Assembly (NCBI GenBank): GCA_903871875.1
Contig: CAIQIR010000103.1
Location: 1-41,855, forward strand
From: an uncultured Schlesneria sp.
GTDB taxonomy: Bacteria; Planctomycetota; Planctomycetia; Planctomycetales; Planctomycetaceae
Direction of reading: 5' to 3'
DNA length: 41,855 bases
The position numbers and the translations under genes are program-made. Below are positions 27,447-35,722 of this stretch, piece after piece; the first letter of the stretch is position 1, and each line of letters starts with the position of its first letter. The notes under the pieces were generated by a model, which was not told where the DNA came from, did not search any database, and saw nothing but the letters and a program-made list of their open reading frames with translations.

Positions 27447-28750
27447 GAGACTACTAGCGTTTCACCGTCCGTCAATATTCTCAAATTCGGTGAGAACTCG
27501 GCGAACTTGTCGGGCTCGAACGTGTGAATTGGGACGACAGTCTTCGCATTGATTTGTCCGATAAAATCAACAATATCATCGTAGAAAATGTGACCGCTTG
27601 TATGGGATTCGATTAACTTGCCGTTCGCTTCGTCGAGAGCAACTTTGACAGGTTGCCAGTCAGGACGATCCAGGTAGCCTCTCCAGCGAGAGTAAATACA
27701 CCGCGTGTCTTCGGAGAACGTTCCACCAAAATCGCTGTCCAACATGGACGGTCTGAAGATCATCACGTACTTCGACGGATTTGAACGAATTTCTGTTAGC
27801 CCCACCTTGGCCGGGACCATGAAAGAAAAATGTTTTTCTTGTCCTTTCCGCTGAATTTTCTCCTCCAAGAATCTGGGGAAGAAAACTTTCACGTGTTCCG
27901 AACATTCCGGTCTCGGGATCGACGTTTCTGAGGCAATCAGGTGCATCACGAATGCTGTGTAGGCGTCAGCGACAAATATGCGATTCGTCTTCTTCGACGC
28001 TCGAAAGAAGCCCACAAGTCGGTCAACGTGCTGCGGTGAAAAAGAGGCCAGCATGAGTCCAGGTGCTGATTGAATGTGATTCACAATCTCATCTTCGAGT
28101 TCGTACTCGTTCTGCCCTCGGTAATTGTTGTGGCTGATGTGTGTTCCTTCCATCAGCAGCAAGTCGATGTTCCGATTCTTGACGGCTTCGATCAGGGATT
28201 CGTGCATTCCCGGCTTTCGACCGTGCATTCGTAAATCCCCCGAGTAGAGTATCGTTTTGCCCTCCGCCTCGATCAAGAATGCTTGTGCTCCGTAGATTGA
28301 GTGATCCACCGAAAATGCAGTCACTCTGAAGTCTCCGATCTCCGTCGTTTGACCTGACTGGATTTCCCGATGTCGATTTTGTGGGAGATGTGGTTGACCG
28401 GCAAACATTGATCCCGCGAGCATCATTTTGCTGGTTCCGACGCTGGCGTATACCGGAATTCCAGCCTGGGAATGTCGGAGCAGACCGGTGTGATCTTCGT
28501 GAGCGTGAGAAAGCAGGATGGCATCTGGTCTTGGTTCCGCGTCATCAAACAATCCTGGCACTCGTGGCAGAATTCCGATGTTTCGAAGTTCTTCGCTTGA
28601 CCCCCGACGCAACGCCGTTGTGTCGTGAGGTTCTCGATCTTCGTTGAACAGTGGCGTTCCCACGTCCAGGATGATCCGACTTTTCTGCGTCGCAATTTCG
28701 ATGCAGTTCCCGCCGATTTCGTGAGTACCCCGGTGGATTGTCAACTTCAT
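27443..28750 (-). CDS. RNase J-like metallo-beta-lactamase-fold hydrolase
   Basis: A 435-residue protein with a complete metallo-beta-lactamase site: H82-A-H84-E-D86-H87 in SHAHEDHTG, H150 (SVDHSIYGA) and D172 (LYSGDLRMHG). A beta-CASP-like part with HTSGHIF and VVPIHTFEPD near the C-terminus resembles the H-x-S-G-H and P-V-H signatures of RNase J. The opening MKLTIHRGTHEIGGNCIEI also fits that group. It is shorter than RNase J (about 555 residues) and lacks its C-terminal domain. Cleavage or exonuclease activity on RNA, or possibly DNA, is likely. As an accessory-island gene it may have a defence or tRNA/RNA-processing role rather than housekeeping decay. No clear ribosome site is seen before the ATG. 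Confidence 0.82.
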   Translation of the reverse strand: MKLTIHRGTHEIGGNCIEIATQKSRIILDVGTPLFNEDREPHDTTALRRGSSEELRNIGILPRVPGLFDDAEPRPDAILLSHAHEDHTGLLRHSQAGIPVYASVGTSKMMLAGSMFAGQPHLPQNRHREIQSGQTTEIGDFRVTAFSVDHSIYGAQAFLIEAEGKTILYSGDLRMHGRKPGMHESLIEAVKNRNIDLLLMEGTHISHNNYRGQNEYELEDEIVNHIQSAPGLMLASFSPQHVDRLVGFFRASKKTNRIFVADAYTAFVMHLIASETSIPRPECSEHVKVFFPRFLEEKIQRKGQEKHFSFMVPAKVGLTEIRSNPSKYVMIFRPSMLDSDFGGTFSEDTRCIYSRWRGYLDRPDWQPVKVALDEANGKLIESHTSGHIFYDDIVDFIGQINAKTVVPIHTFEPDKFAEFSPNLRILTDGETLVVS

Positions 28751-29033
28751 TGAGATTCGTTCTTTCGTTCATTTTCTTCGTTGAAAGCACAATTTGTCGG
28801 ATGAGCAACTGCCGCTGTCCCCAACATCATCGTTTGTTTTTGATTCCAGTTTGACTTTGCTTTGAGATCAATGGTGGTTTGCCAGATGGCTGGCGATTCG
28901 TTGATTGAGAAAATGGCAAGCCGACTTCGGATTCATTTGGGAGACATTGAGCCATGTCATATCAAGAGGCTCGGCCTCTGAAGCCTTCAGTTGAATTCCC
29001 AAGCTTTTCGCCATCATCTCAAAGAAATCAAAT

Positions 29034-29558
29034 TCAAATCGAGGTTTCCCAACATGGGCAAACACAGGTGTGATCAATGTGTGTGCTCATGCAACTGGGC
29101 TTCGATGTCTGACATTGTTCCTCCTCCCATCGTCTTTCCTGGCGTAGATTCAAGTCGTTTTGATCCCATCTATTACCATTCACCTTTTCAGTATTTCCCT
29201 TGCCTTCTTCTTTACTACTTTGTTCCCTGCCCTTGAAATAATCCTGTACTGATTCTTGTGCTAAATCTTGATTACATTTTCCAAGTACTGTTTCTTTTCC
29301 TGTTAATTTCATTCCTGTTTCTAATTCATATTCTTCTTTTGCTTTTGCCTTTTCTTTTTTGGCTTCAGCTTCAAACGGTTGGTGATCACTTGAATTGATC
29401 ACGCTCGGGTTAGCGAGCACCGGAGTGGGTTTTGATGGCTTCTTGCCAACTACTTCGGTTGATTTCCTGTTTTCTATTCCTACCAGTGAATCGAATGATT
29501 CACTGGTCCAATGGCCCTGAATCACCGACACAGAAGAGTATTTGGGGAACCAAGTCAT
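29034..29558 (-). CDS. Doubtful hypothetical protein, Lys/Glu-rich
   Basis: A 174-residue open frame through AT-rich DNA that stays free of stops where stops would be common by chance. The middle part (EAEAKKEKAKAKEEYELETG, then NQDLAQESVQDYF) is charged and could be helical or coiled-coil. Codons end mostly in A or T (GAA, AAA, TTA, ACA), unlike the neighbours, which suggests foreign origin. There is no ribosome site at the ATG. A slip near 29070 would join it to another open frame ending at 28868 (VFAHVGKPRFEFDFFEMMAKSLG), so it may be a broken gene. No family recognised. Confidence 0.3.
   Translation of the reverse strand: MTWFPKYSSVSVIQGHWTSESFDSLVGIENRKSTEVVGKKPSKPTPVLANPSVINSSDHQPFEAEAKKEKAKAKEEYELETGMKLTGKETVLGKCNQDLAQESVQDYFKGREQSSKEEGKGNTEKVNGNRWDQNDLNLRQERRWEEEQCQTSKPSCMSTHIDHTCVCPCWETSI
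29482..29507. repeat. Perfect 11-bp inverted repeat
   Basis: ACCAGTGAATC and GATTCACTGGT flank a 4-base loop within the doubtful ORF near its 5' end. No T-run on either side, so it is not a typical terminator. Confidence 0.45.
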
Positions 29559-29813
29559 CGCGGACGGAACGAAGCGTCGTGCAATGTGCGGTAGTCATTA
29601 TGGAGAAGGAACCCGAGGACAAAATGGCATTTGACCATTGTAGGCGCAGGCGACAGAAGCCTTGTCGTCGAAGACGCGACAGGACTTTGGTCGCGAAATA
29701 TTTGAGCGGTCCTGGGCGTGTGGATTGCATTGAGGTCTAGAGTTGCTTTTGACCAATCGCCGAGCTTGCGGAATTGAAGCCGAAGCGTGCTCGTCGGTTT
29801 CGCAGATTGCAAT

Positions 29814-32800
29814 TTAGTCTTGCCGTGCCACAAGACCCGCCAATGGAAAATGGATCCAGCAGGAGTCCACTTCATTGCTCGTCCGTTGCAACATTTCTCG
29901 GTACGCAGTGAGCTGTGGGGAGTAGGTGGCTGCTTTGGCCGCACAATCTGCGCGTCGGATCGGCGCACTCTTATGATCAATCACCACGATATGGCCGTCC
30001 GGGAGTTGAAGGGCCAGGTCGATCGTGCCATTCCAATAACCGCCATCGGCGCGAGAAACCGTTACGGGAGTTTCCGTGAACCACCGTGCACCTGGGAATT
30101 CTGTTTCCACCCAGACACAGAAGCGAATTCCGGATGACACAATCGCAGACGGGGCCAGGAGTCCGGAAACAGAAAACGAAGACAGACACCGCTCGGCTAC
30201 GGCTCCTTTTTGTACGGTATCGAACGTGCGCATTGAGGGAATGGCCGCAAAGTACGCATGAACCGCATTGCCGATGTCGCTGTAGTGTTCCTCACTTGCG
30301 CCTGATGGAAAATACACTGGTCCGGTCAATTCTCGGACGCTGAATACTCCCAATTCCGTGGACACGGACATTTGACTGGGGCGGTGAAAACGGGATTTCG
30401 TCGGTCTCGTTTTCGGCATATTTGGAACTTCAATCCAGCGTTCTGCTGTCGATGACGGGCAGCGGCAATCAGCAACCATATCGGCGCTCAAGTTACGGAT
30501 CACAAGAGTGGTGTCAACGTTGGGAATCGAATGTTCACCCTCACCCTGAGTCGAATTCAAGAGTGCATCAACTGCAGAAACGCGATTGAGCCAGTCATAC
30601 TTTCCGTCACGATGTGCGAAGATCAGCTTTTCCTTTGCACGAGTGCAGCCGACGTAGAGAAGGCGGAGGCTTTCTTGAACCGCCCGATTCGCGCGCTCGG
30701 TCCCTTCCGGTGAAGCCAATGCATCGTTTTCTAGGCCGCTCCCCGTGGCAAGGCCGCCAAATGGTCCGTCGGCATAGCCAAATGGCCACACCCAGGCTTG
30801 AAGAGTGCGGCCGTTGAGCGGATCGCCTTCCCCAGAATTACCCCCCGTCACGATCGGCGACCACATATTCGCATCGCGTTCTGCATTGAGTCCACTGAGA
30901 ATGACGACCGGCCATTCGAGCCCCTTGGCGGCGTGATAAGTCATGAGCGTGACAGCGTCGTGCCCTAGTGGAGGGTGCCGAGTATCTGAGTTGCTATCGG
31001 TCATTTGCTCGAAATACAGGATCAGTCCGGTGATCGTGACAGCCTGTCCGGTTTCCAAGGCGGTCTCTTCGTATTCACTTGCATGAATCAGGAGAGAATC
31101 TAGGTTCGCGCAGCGCCGTGCAGGATCTCCCCAACTTTGAACGAGTGTCGGGAGACCGAGAGCCTCGATGAGTTGCTGGACCACGAGGAGCGGCGACAGC
31201 GTGCGTCGATCGAGGTTATCAACTGCGGACAACCGGGCGTCTCCTTCCCATGGGATTAGTGGTCGATCGGCGTCTGGGTCACCACGTTCCGCCGCATCCT
31301 CTGCCGCACGGAGGGACATTAATCGCTCAAGAAGCCATTCAGGAGTTTCGAGCAGGGGGTCGCTGAGAATGTGGATGATTGTTGCGGCCGCCAGCGAGTC
31401 GCTACGGTCGGCGACCAGGCGCAATCCCGCCATTAAGAGTACGCCTTCCCGTGTCGAGAGCAAACCGGGACTGCCGAGCAAATAGGGGATGCCGACAGCG
31501 TCAAGCGCCTTCGCCAATTCATCAAGCAGCCGGTTCGTTCTTTCAAGCACGGCGATGTGGCGGAGAGGAGTCCCCTCCCCACGCAGCTTTGAGATGCCGC
31601 AGGCGAGTGCCAGCGCGTCGTCCGTCTGGTTCTTGGTGGTCAGTAGCCACCGCTCGACTCCTCGGGGACGCGGCGGTTTCTGGGGTTGCTGCACGGCATT
31701 GTCCCCAAAGAGTGGGGAGAATAGGAGTCCAACCAGTTGAACGAGGCCCTTTTGGCTGCGGTGATTATTAGGCAGGTCTGTTCTGGCAGCGTCGGTGGCA
31801 TTGGTCCAGACTTCGTTGATCAGTTCGGGGTCTGTATCACGAAATCCATAGATGGCTTGCTTGGGATCACCGACCCAACGGCTTCGAGGAGCGATCCGAC
31901 GGAGTCGTTGAAAGATCGCGAGCTGGAGTGGATTGGTATCCTGAAACTCGTCGACGAGAATGAGATCAAAATCTTTCGCTAGGCTCGCGGAGAGGGAATC
32001 GTCTTCCAACAATTCGAGGAAAAGAACCTCCAGATCGGTGAAGTCGACCAACCCACGCTCCGATTTGTACGTGTCATAATGTTTGCCAAGTCGGATTGTT
32101 TCGTTGGCAAGCAATTCGGAAAACTCGCGGATGTCCGCATGCAATTGAGGGTTTTGGCGAACCTGGGCCGCAAAAGTCCGAAGCGGATCGAGCATTGCAT
32201 CAGCACCAGATTTCAGGCCTGCTTTCAGCCGTGCCGCCTGAAGAAAACTGTTCCACACCGGGTTCGATTGTGATCTGAGTCGGTACAGCTTCTTTCGAGC
32301 GTCTTCGGTGACCTTCGTCGAGTCGTTCGGAATTGTCGCGAAGCTCGCGAGGGCCTGTTCCACCAGTTGAGTCAGGAGCGACGCTGAGTTAGGCGTGGCT
32401 GCAACACCTTGCGGTGCCAGCAACACACATACACGGTCAGCACTGCTCGCCATGTCCTGTCGAAAACGCTCATCATCGATCCGGTTTCCACGTTTTGCAG
32501 CCAGCAGTCGTAGAATCCGCTCTTGTAAATCGGTTGCCGCCAAGCGTTCCGCCTTCACATTCAAATCTCGCCAGCTGTCGATTGGCATTGTCCCCAGCAA
32601 CTCATTGAGGGCTCGCTTTCCAGCAACCTCGGTGATTACTTCCAGTCGCGGCGATAGCCCGAGTTCAATCGCGTAGCGGCTCAAGAGTTGGTGGGCAACG
32701 CTGTGAACGGTCCCGATCGCGGCCAATTCGAGTCGGTCTGCCCACCGATGGGCGACGGCTGGATTCCCGTCCGCACCGCACAAGAGCCTTGCCTGAATGC

Positions 32801-32954
32801 GTCCTTTGAGTTCAGCCGCAGCTTTCTTAGTAAACGTCGTGGCAAGAATACGGGAGGGGTCCAATCCTCCGATCACCGCGGTCGCTACCGTTTCACAAAG
32901 ATCGGTAGTTTTTCCGGAACCTGCGCCAGCGCGAACAATTTCGAGAAGCGACAT
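29814..32954 (-). CDS. AddA-like UvrD-family helicase with C-terminal RecB-type nuclease
   Basis: A 1046-residue SF1 helicase-nuclease that would unwind and degrade linear double-stranded DNA from ends. Walker A is A9-G-A-G-S-G-K15-T16. LATTFTKKAAAELKGRI (motif Ia), D335-E336 in LVDEFQDTNP (motif II), QAIYGFRDTDPEL (motif III), MTYHAAKGLEWPVV (motif V) and LLYVGCTRAKEKL (motif VI) follow. The C-terminal PD-(D/E)XK nuclease has D979 (NGTIDLALQL), D993 and K995 (VVIDHKSAP). It overlaps the AddB-like gene by one base (TAATG), so the two are translated as a pair. It is shorter than Bacillus AddA (about 1230 residues). Its place in an island beside a DUF262-HNH gene points to anti-phage or plasmid DNA degradation rather than the housekeeping complex, but this is inferred. 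Confidence 0.9.
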   Translation of the reverse strand: MSLLEIVRAGAGSGKTTDLCETVATAVIGGLDPSRILATTFTKKAAAELKGRIQARLLCGADGNPAVAHRWADRLELAAIGTVHSVAHQLLSRYAIELGLSPRLEVITEVAGKRALNELLGTMPIDSWRDLNVKAERLAATDLQERILRLLAAKRGNRIDDERFRQDMASSADRVCVLLAPQGVAATPNSASLLTQLVEQALASFATIPNDSTKVTEDARKKLYRLRSQSNPVWNSFLQAARLKAGLKSGADAMLDPLRTFAAQVRQNPQLHADIREFSELLANETIRLGKHYDTYKSERGLVDFTDLEVLFLELLEDDSLSASLAKDFDLILVDEFQDTNPLQLAIFQRLRRIAPRSRWVGDPKQAIYGFRDTDPELINEVWTNATDAARTDLPNNHRSQKGLVQLVGLLFSPLFGDNAVQQPQKPPRPRGVERWLLTTKNQTDDALALACGISKLRGEGTPLRHIAVLERTNRLLDELAKALDAVGIPYLLGSPGLLSTREGVLLMAGLRLVADRSDSLAAATIIHILSDPLLETPEWLLERLMSLRAAEDAAERGDPDADRPLIPWEGDARLSAVDNLDRRTLSPLLVVQQLIEALGLPTLVQSWGDPARRCANLDSLLIHASEYEETALETGQAVTITGLILYFEQMTDSNSDTRHPPLGHDAVTLMTYHAAKGLEWPVVILSGLNAERDANMWSPIVTGGNSGEGDPLNGRTLQAWVWPFGYADGPFGGLATGSGLENDALASPEGTERANRAVQESLRLLYVGCTRAKEKLIFAHRDGKYDWLNRVSAVDALLNSTQGEGEHSIPNVDTTLVIRNLSADMVADCRCPSSTAERWIEVPNMPKTRPTKSRFHRPSQMSVSTELGVFSVRELTGPVYFPSGASEEHYSDIGNAVHAYFAAIPSMRTFDTVQKGAVAERCLSSFSVSGLLAPSAIVSSGIRFCVWVETEFPGARWFTETPVTVSRADGGYWNGTIDLALQLPDGHIVVIDHKSAPIRRADCAAKAATYSPQLTAYREMLQRTSNEVDSCWIHFPLAGLVARQD

Positions 32955-35635
32955 TAAAGGGTTTCCTGGAGGCCACAGAGTCGCTGATAGTCACAATAGC
33001 GGCAGACAGATTGCAAGTCACCGTTGCTGAGGTTGGCGTCCAATACAATCTCAGCGCCCCTTGACCACTGCGACGAGGATTGAAGAGGTCTTGCAGGGAT
33101 GAGATTTCCGGCGGTCAGCCACCCGTCACCGGCGTCAATCGCCTTGGAAAACTCTTCCCACACGGAGCGTATCGAAGGGGCCATAATCACTGAACCGCCG
33201 GTGCTTCCAACAACCGGGCTTCCGGACGGGGTTAACAGTTGAGCATCGGAGAGGATCAGATAGGCCACTGCGGGAAACGTCGTGGCATCGGGCGAGCGGC
33301 TGTACGCATAGGTTGCCAGCTGCACTGCTTTCCCGTTGCTGATCATCTCACGGTACTTGTTCCGTCCCGCATACTTGAAGTCGACGATCACTTCGCTTCC
33401 GTCGTCTCGGGCAGCGACACAATCAATCCATCCATTCAACGTTTTGCCGAAAGCAACTTGTGAGACTTCGACTTCAAAGCCGACGATGCGATACCCACCT
33501 GCCGCGAGAGCATCCACCAAGACACGAGTGGCACTCAACATTTCGTCAAGAAGTTTTTGTCGCTCAATGAGCCGGTCGGCTTGCGCGAGGGGAGCGGCGT
33601 CGAGAGGTAACCGCGCTTCGAACACCTGTCGCACTCGGTCAACGGCAGCGGCAACGGATGGCAGTGGCCCTCCCCAGCCGAAGACTTGCTCCAAAACACT
33701 GTGGCAGAATGTTCCTTTGAGCTGGTGCGTATCCGGCAAATCGGCGACGGGACTCGGACGCAACTTGGCTTGATGGTTCAAAACCCACTTTAGCGGGCAT
33801 CCCAGACGGTCCTGCAATTCGGTGGCGGAAACCGTTGTGCGGTCCCGAAGATGTCCCGGCGGCACCTTCCATGTTGAACGCGCTGGCTGACGCGGTTGAA
33901 TAGGTTGCTCGATGACGACGAAGTGAGCGGGACTTACCGCATCCCCGTCGTTGGCCGTAATCAGATCTTCCAGCACAGGCGGGTTGTCACAGTCTTTCAG
34001 GACCGTACGAATAGCGAGCCACAGCGGGTGCCAACGCTGCTCAAGATCTTTCGGCATCAGAACTGCCAGAAAAGACTCTTCGACCAGCGAAAAGCCGCGG
34101 GCTTCGGCGGATCGAAGTGCCGAAAGCTGACGACTACCATCGTCCAGATCGAGTCCGGCAGCACGCAACTGTGCCAGCTGACTGGCAGTCCATCGGCAAC
34201 CCGATACATCTGCTGCACCAAGGCCCAGCCAAATCAGACGCTTGCAGGGCGAAACGATTTCGGCGAGGGAGCGGACTCGTACCGGACCATCGTCGGCTTC
34301 GATGCAGGGCGTGGTCTCGATGCCGATAGAAAGTGCTTCATCGAGGAGTCGCGCAAGCTGCGGTTCCGAGATTTCCACACCTTGACTCTGAACCAGTTCA
34401 CCGAGCAGCGACGCCTGACCGGCGGCAATCTGCAATGCGCGGACAAGCTCAGATGGTGCATTCGGATCGTCAGCAAGCAACACTGCACGGCCAGTGGCCC
34501 ATTGAGCGACGAGACTGCAGCGTTTGCCAATCATCTCCGATGAAATGGCGCTCCCACGGGCAACCCGTTTGCACAGCAGCCACATGGCCAATCGCTCTCG
34601 GATCTTGCCATCAGGGTCGTTTTCCTCGCTGCACAATTCAGTGACCGCTTCCTCCCATTTGCTGCTTCCGAGACCGGGCTCTTGAGCAAGGGAGTCCGCC
34701 AGACGGGCGGCGACACGATGCCGAATTGGCTTGATGGGCAGCGTAAGGAAACCGAGCAAATCCTGTGGATCGACTGGCTCCCAGCATAGTGCCAAGCTAA
34801 GCGGCAGCACCTGCAAGACTGGATGTGCTCGGGAGAGTGCAGATGCTCCCGTCGTCGGCAATCCGATACGCTGCAGACAAGCGTCAAGTCGTAACGCCAC
34901 ATGATCATCTTCGCAGTAAATGACCGTGTCGGCGAGGTTCACGGCGGCGGTTGCCAGCGATGCCGCGACAAATTCACAGGCCGCCGTTTCGCTCCTGGTC
35001 ACGACATATCGGAATGTCTGTTCCTGTACAACGTAATTCGAACCCAGCGCCAGCACGACCGCTTGTGCCGACCAGAAGGCCGTACCTTTCGATGCTCTCG
35101 GTTGGGCGATTTCTGGATTGGCGGTTGTCAGTTTGGCGAGAACTGACCGCCAAAGCACGGGCCATACTTCAGGAGCGTCGTAGAGAATGCAGCGATGTTG
35201 CGGGAGCGTTTGTCCTTGCTCCAGGGAGGACACCACGCGCCATAATCGTCCCGCTTCTCCGGGAAACATGAATGATCTGCCCCGAGCAGCACGAGACAAA
35301 TCCCTGACTAACATTGGAAGCGTATCGCGATCCGCCTCGTCCCATCCTGCAAGAAGCAATTCGTCGCGACGCGATAGCAGCTCCGAGGCAGTTGCCCAGC
35401 GGTCGGTTGCCATGCTCCCCTTGAAAGCAGCGTCTGGAACGGCGTCGAGTGCATTTGCAAATTCTGTGACACGACTCGCTTTGTGCGTGTTGGGACACGC
35501 CAATCCGAGTTGAGTCTCCATCCATCCAAGCAGTGTTTCCGGACCGCCGCAAAACTCGTTGACGAGCGGGGTAACTGTTCCAAGTCCCGCTGGCTGTCGT
35601 GCCAGCCGAATGTGCAGGATTGACTCTGGAATCAT
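32954..35635 (-). CDS. AddB-like Fe-S PD-(D/E)XK nuclease subunit
   Basis: An 893-residue partner of the AddA-like protein. The C-terminal nuclease has D738 (NGWIDCVAA), D752 and K754 (VIVDFKYAG), with QLATYAY after it. Four Cys, C613 (RLGCPLKW) and C878-x2-C881-x5-C887 (VCRYCDYQRLC), have the spacing of the AddB iron-sulfur 'staple' that pins the nuclease domain. The N-terminal helicase-like part has no Walker A motif (it starts MIPESILHIRLARQPAG), so ATP hydrolysis by this subunit is unlikely, as in several AddB relatives. It begins 87 bases after the DUF262-HNH gene on the same strand. AAGGG lies 11 bases before the ATG. Fewer residues than Bacillus AddB (about 1166). Confidence 0.87.
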   Translation of the reverse strand: MIPESILHIRLARQPAGLGTVTPLVNEFCGGPETLLGWMETQLGLACPNTHKASRVTEFANALDAVPDAAFKGSMATDRWATASELLSRRDELLLAGWDEADRDTLPMLVRDLSRAARGRSFMFPGEAGRLWRVVSSLEQGQTLPQHRCILYDAPEVWPVLWRSVLAKLTTANPEIAQPRASKGTAFWSAQAVVLALGSNYVVQEQTFRYVVTRSETAACEFVAASLATAAVNLADTVIYCEDDHVALRLDACLQRIGLPTTGASALSRAHPVLQVLPLSLALCWEPVDPQDLLGFLTLPIKPIRHRVAARLADSLAQEPGLGSSKWEEAVTELCSEENDPDGKIRERLAMWLLCKRVARGSAISSEMIGKRCSLVAQWATGRAVLLADDPNAPSELVRALQIAAGQASLLGELVQSQGVEISEPQLARLLDEALSIGIETTPCIEADDGPVRVRSLAEIVSPCKRLIWLGLGAADVSGCRWTASQLAQLRAAGLDLDDGSRQLSALRSAEARGFSLVEESFLAVLMPKDLEQRWHPLWLAIRTVLKDCDNPPVLEDLITANDGDAVSPAHFVVIEQPIQPRQPARSTWKVPPGHLRDRTTVSATELQDRLGCPLKWVLNHQAKLRPSPVADLPDTHQLKGTFCHSVLEQVFGWGGPLPSVAAAVDRVRQVFEARLPLDAAPLAQADRLIERQKLLDEMLSATRVLVDALAAGGYRIVGFEVEVSQVAFGKTLNGWIDCVAARDDGSEVIVDFKYAGRNKYREMISNGKAVQLATYAYSRSPDATTFPAVAYLILSDAQLLTPSGSPVVGSTGGSVIMAPSIRSVWEEFSKAIDAGDGWLTAGNLIPARPLQSSSQWSRGAEIVLDANLSNGDLQSVCRYCDYQRLCGLQETL

Positions 35636-35722
35636 CGTTAGAGCACCCTTCTGAACAAGCGTCGGTATGCCGTCCTACAGGAACAGTGTTTGGTTTACTG
35701 AATGAAAATGCTCAGCTCGTCT

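Larger units (their letters stand above)
28751..29813. other. 1.06-kb gap with an AT-rich patch and no confident gene
   Basis: The plus strand is strongly pyrimidine-rich between about 29150 and 29370, unlike the rest of the window. Only one doubtful ORF is listed (29034-29558). A further open minus-strand frame (28868-29077) could be its frameshifted continuation. Inverted repeats are GTGATCA/TGATCAC (29382-29402) and a hairpin at 29482-29507. Nothing else is supported. Confidence 0.4.

Noticed and set aside
29555-29980. Minus-strand frame of 141 codons between the AT-rich patch and the AddA-like gene
   Set aside because: It overlaps the end of the AddA-like gene out of frame, has no ribosome site and shows no family motif.
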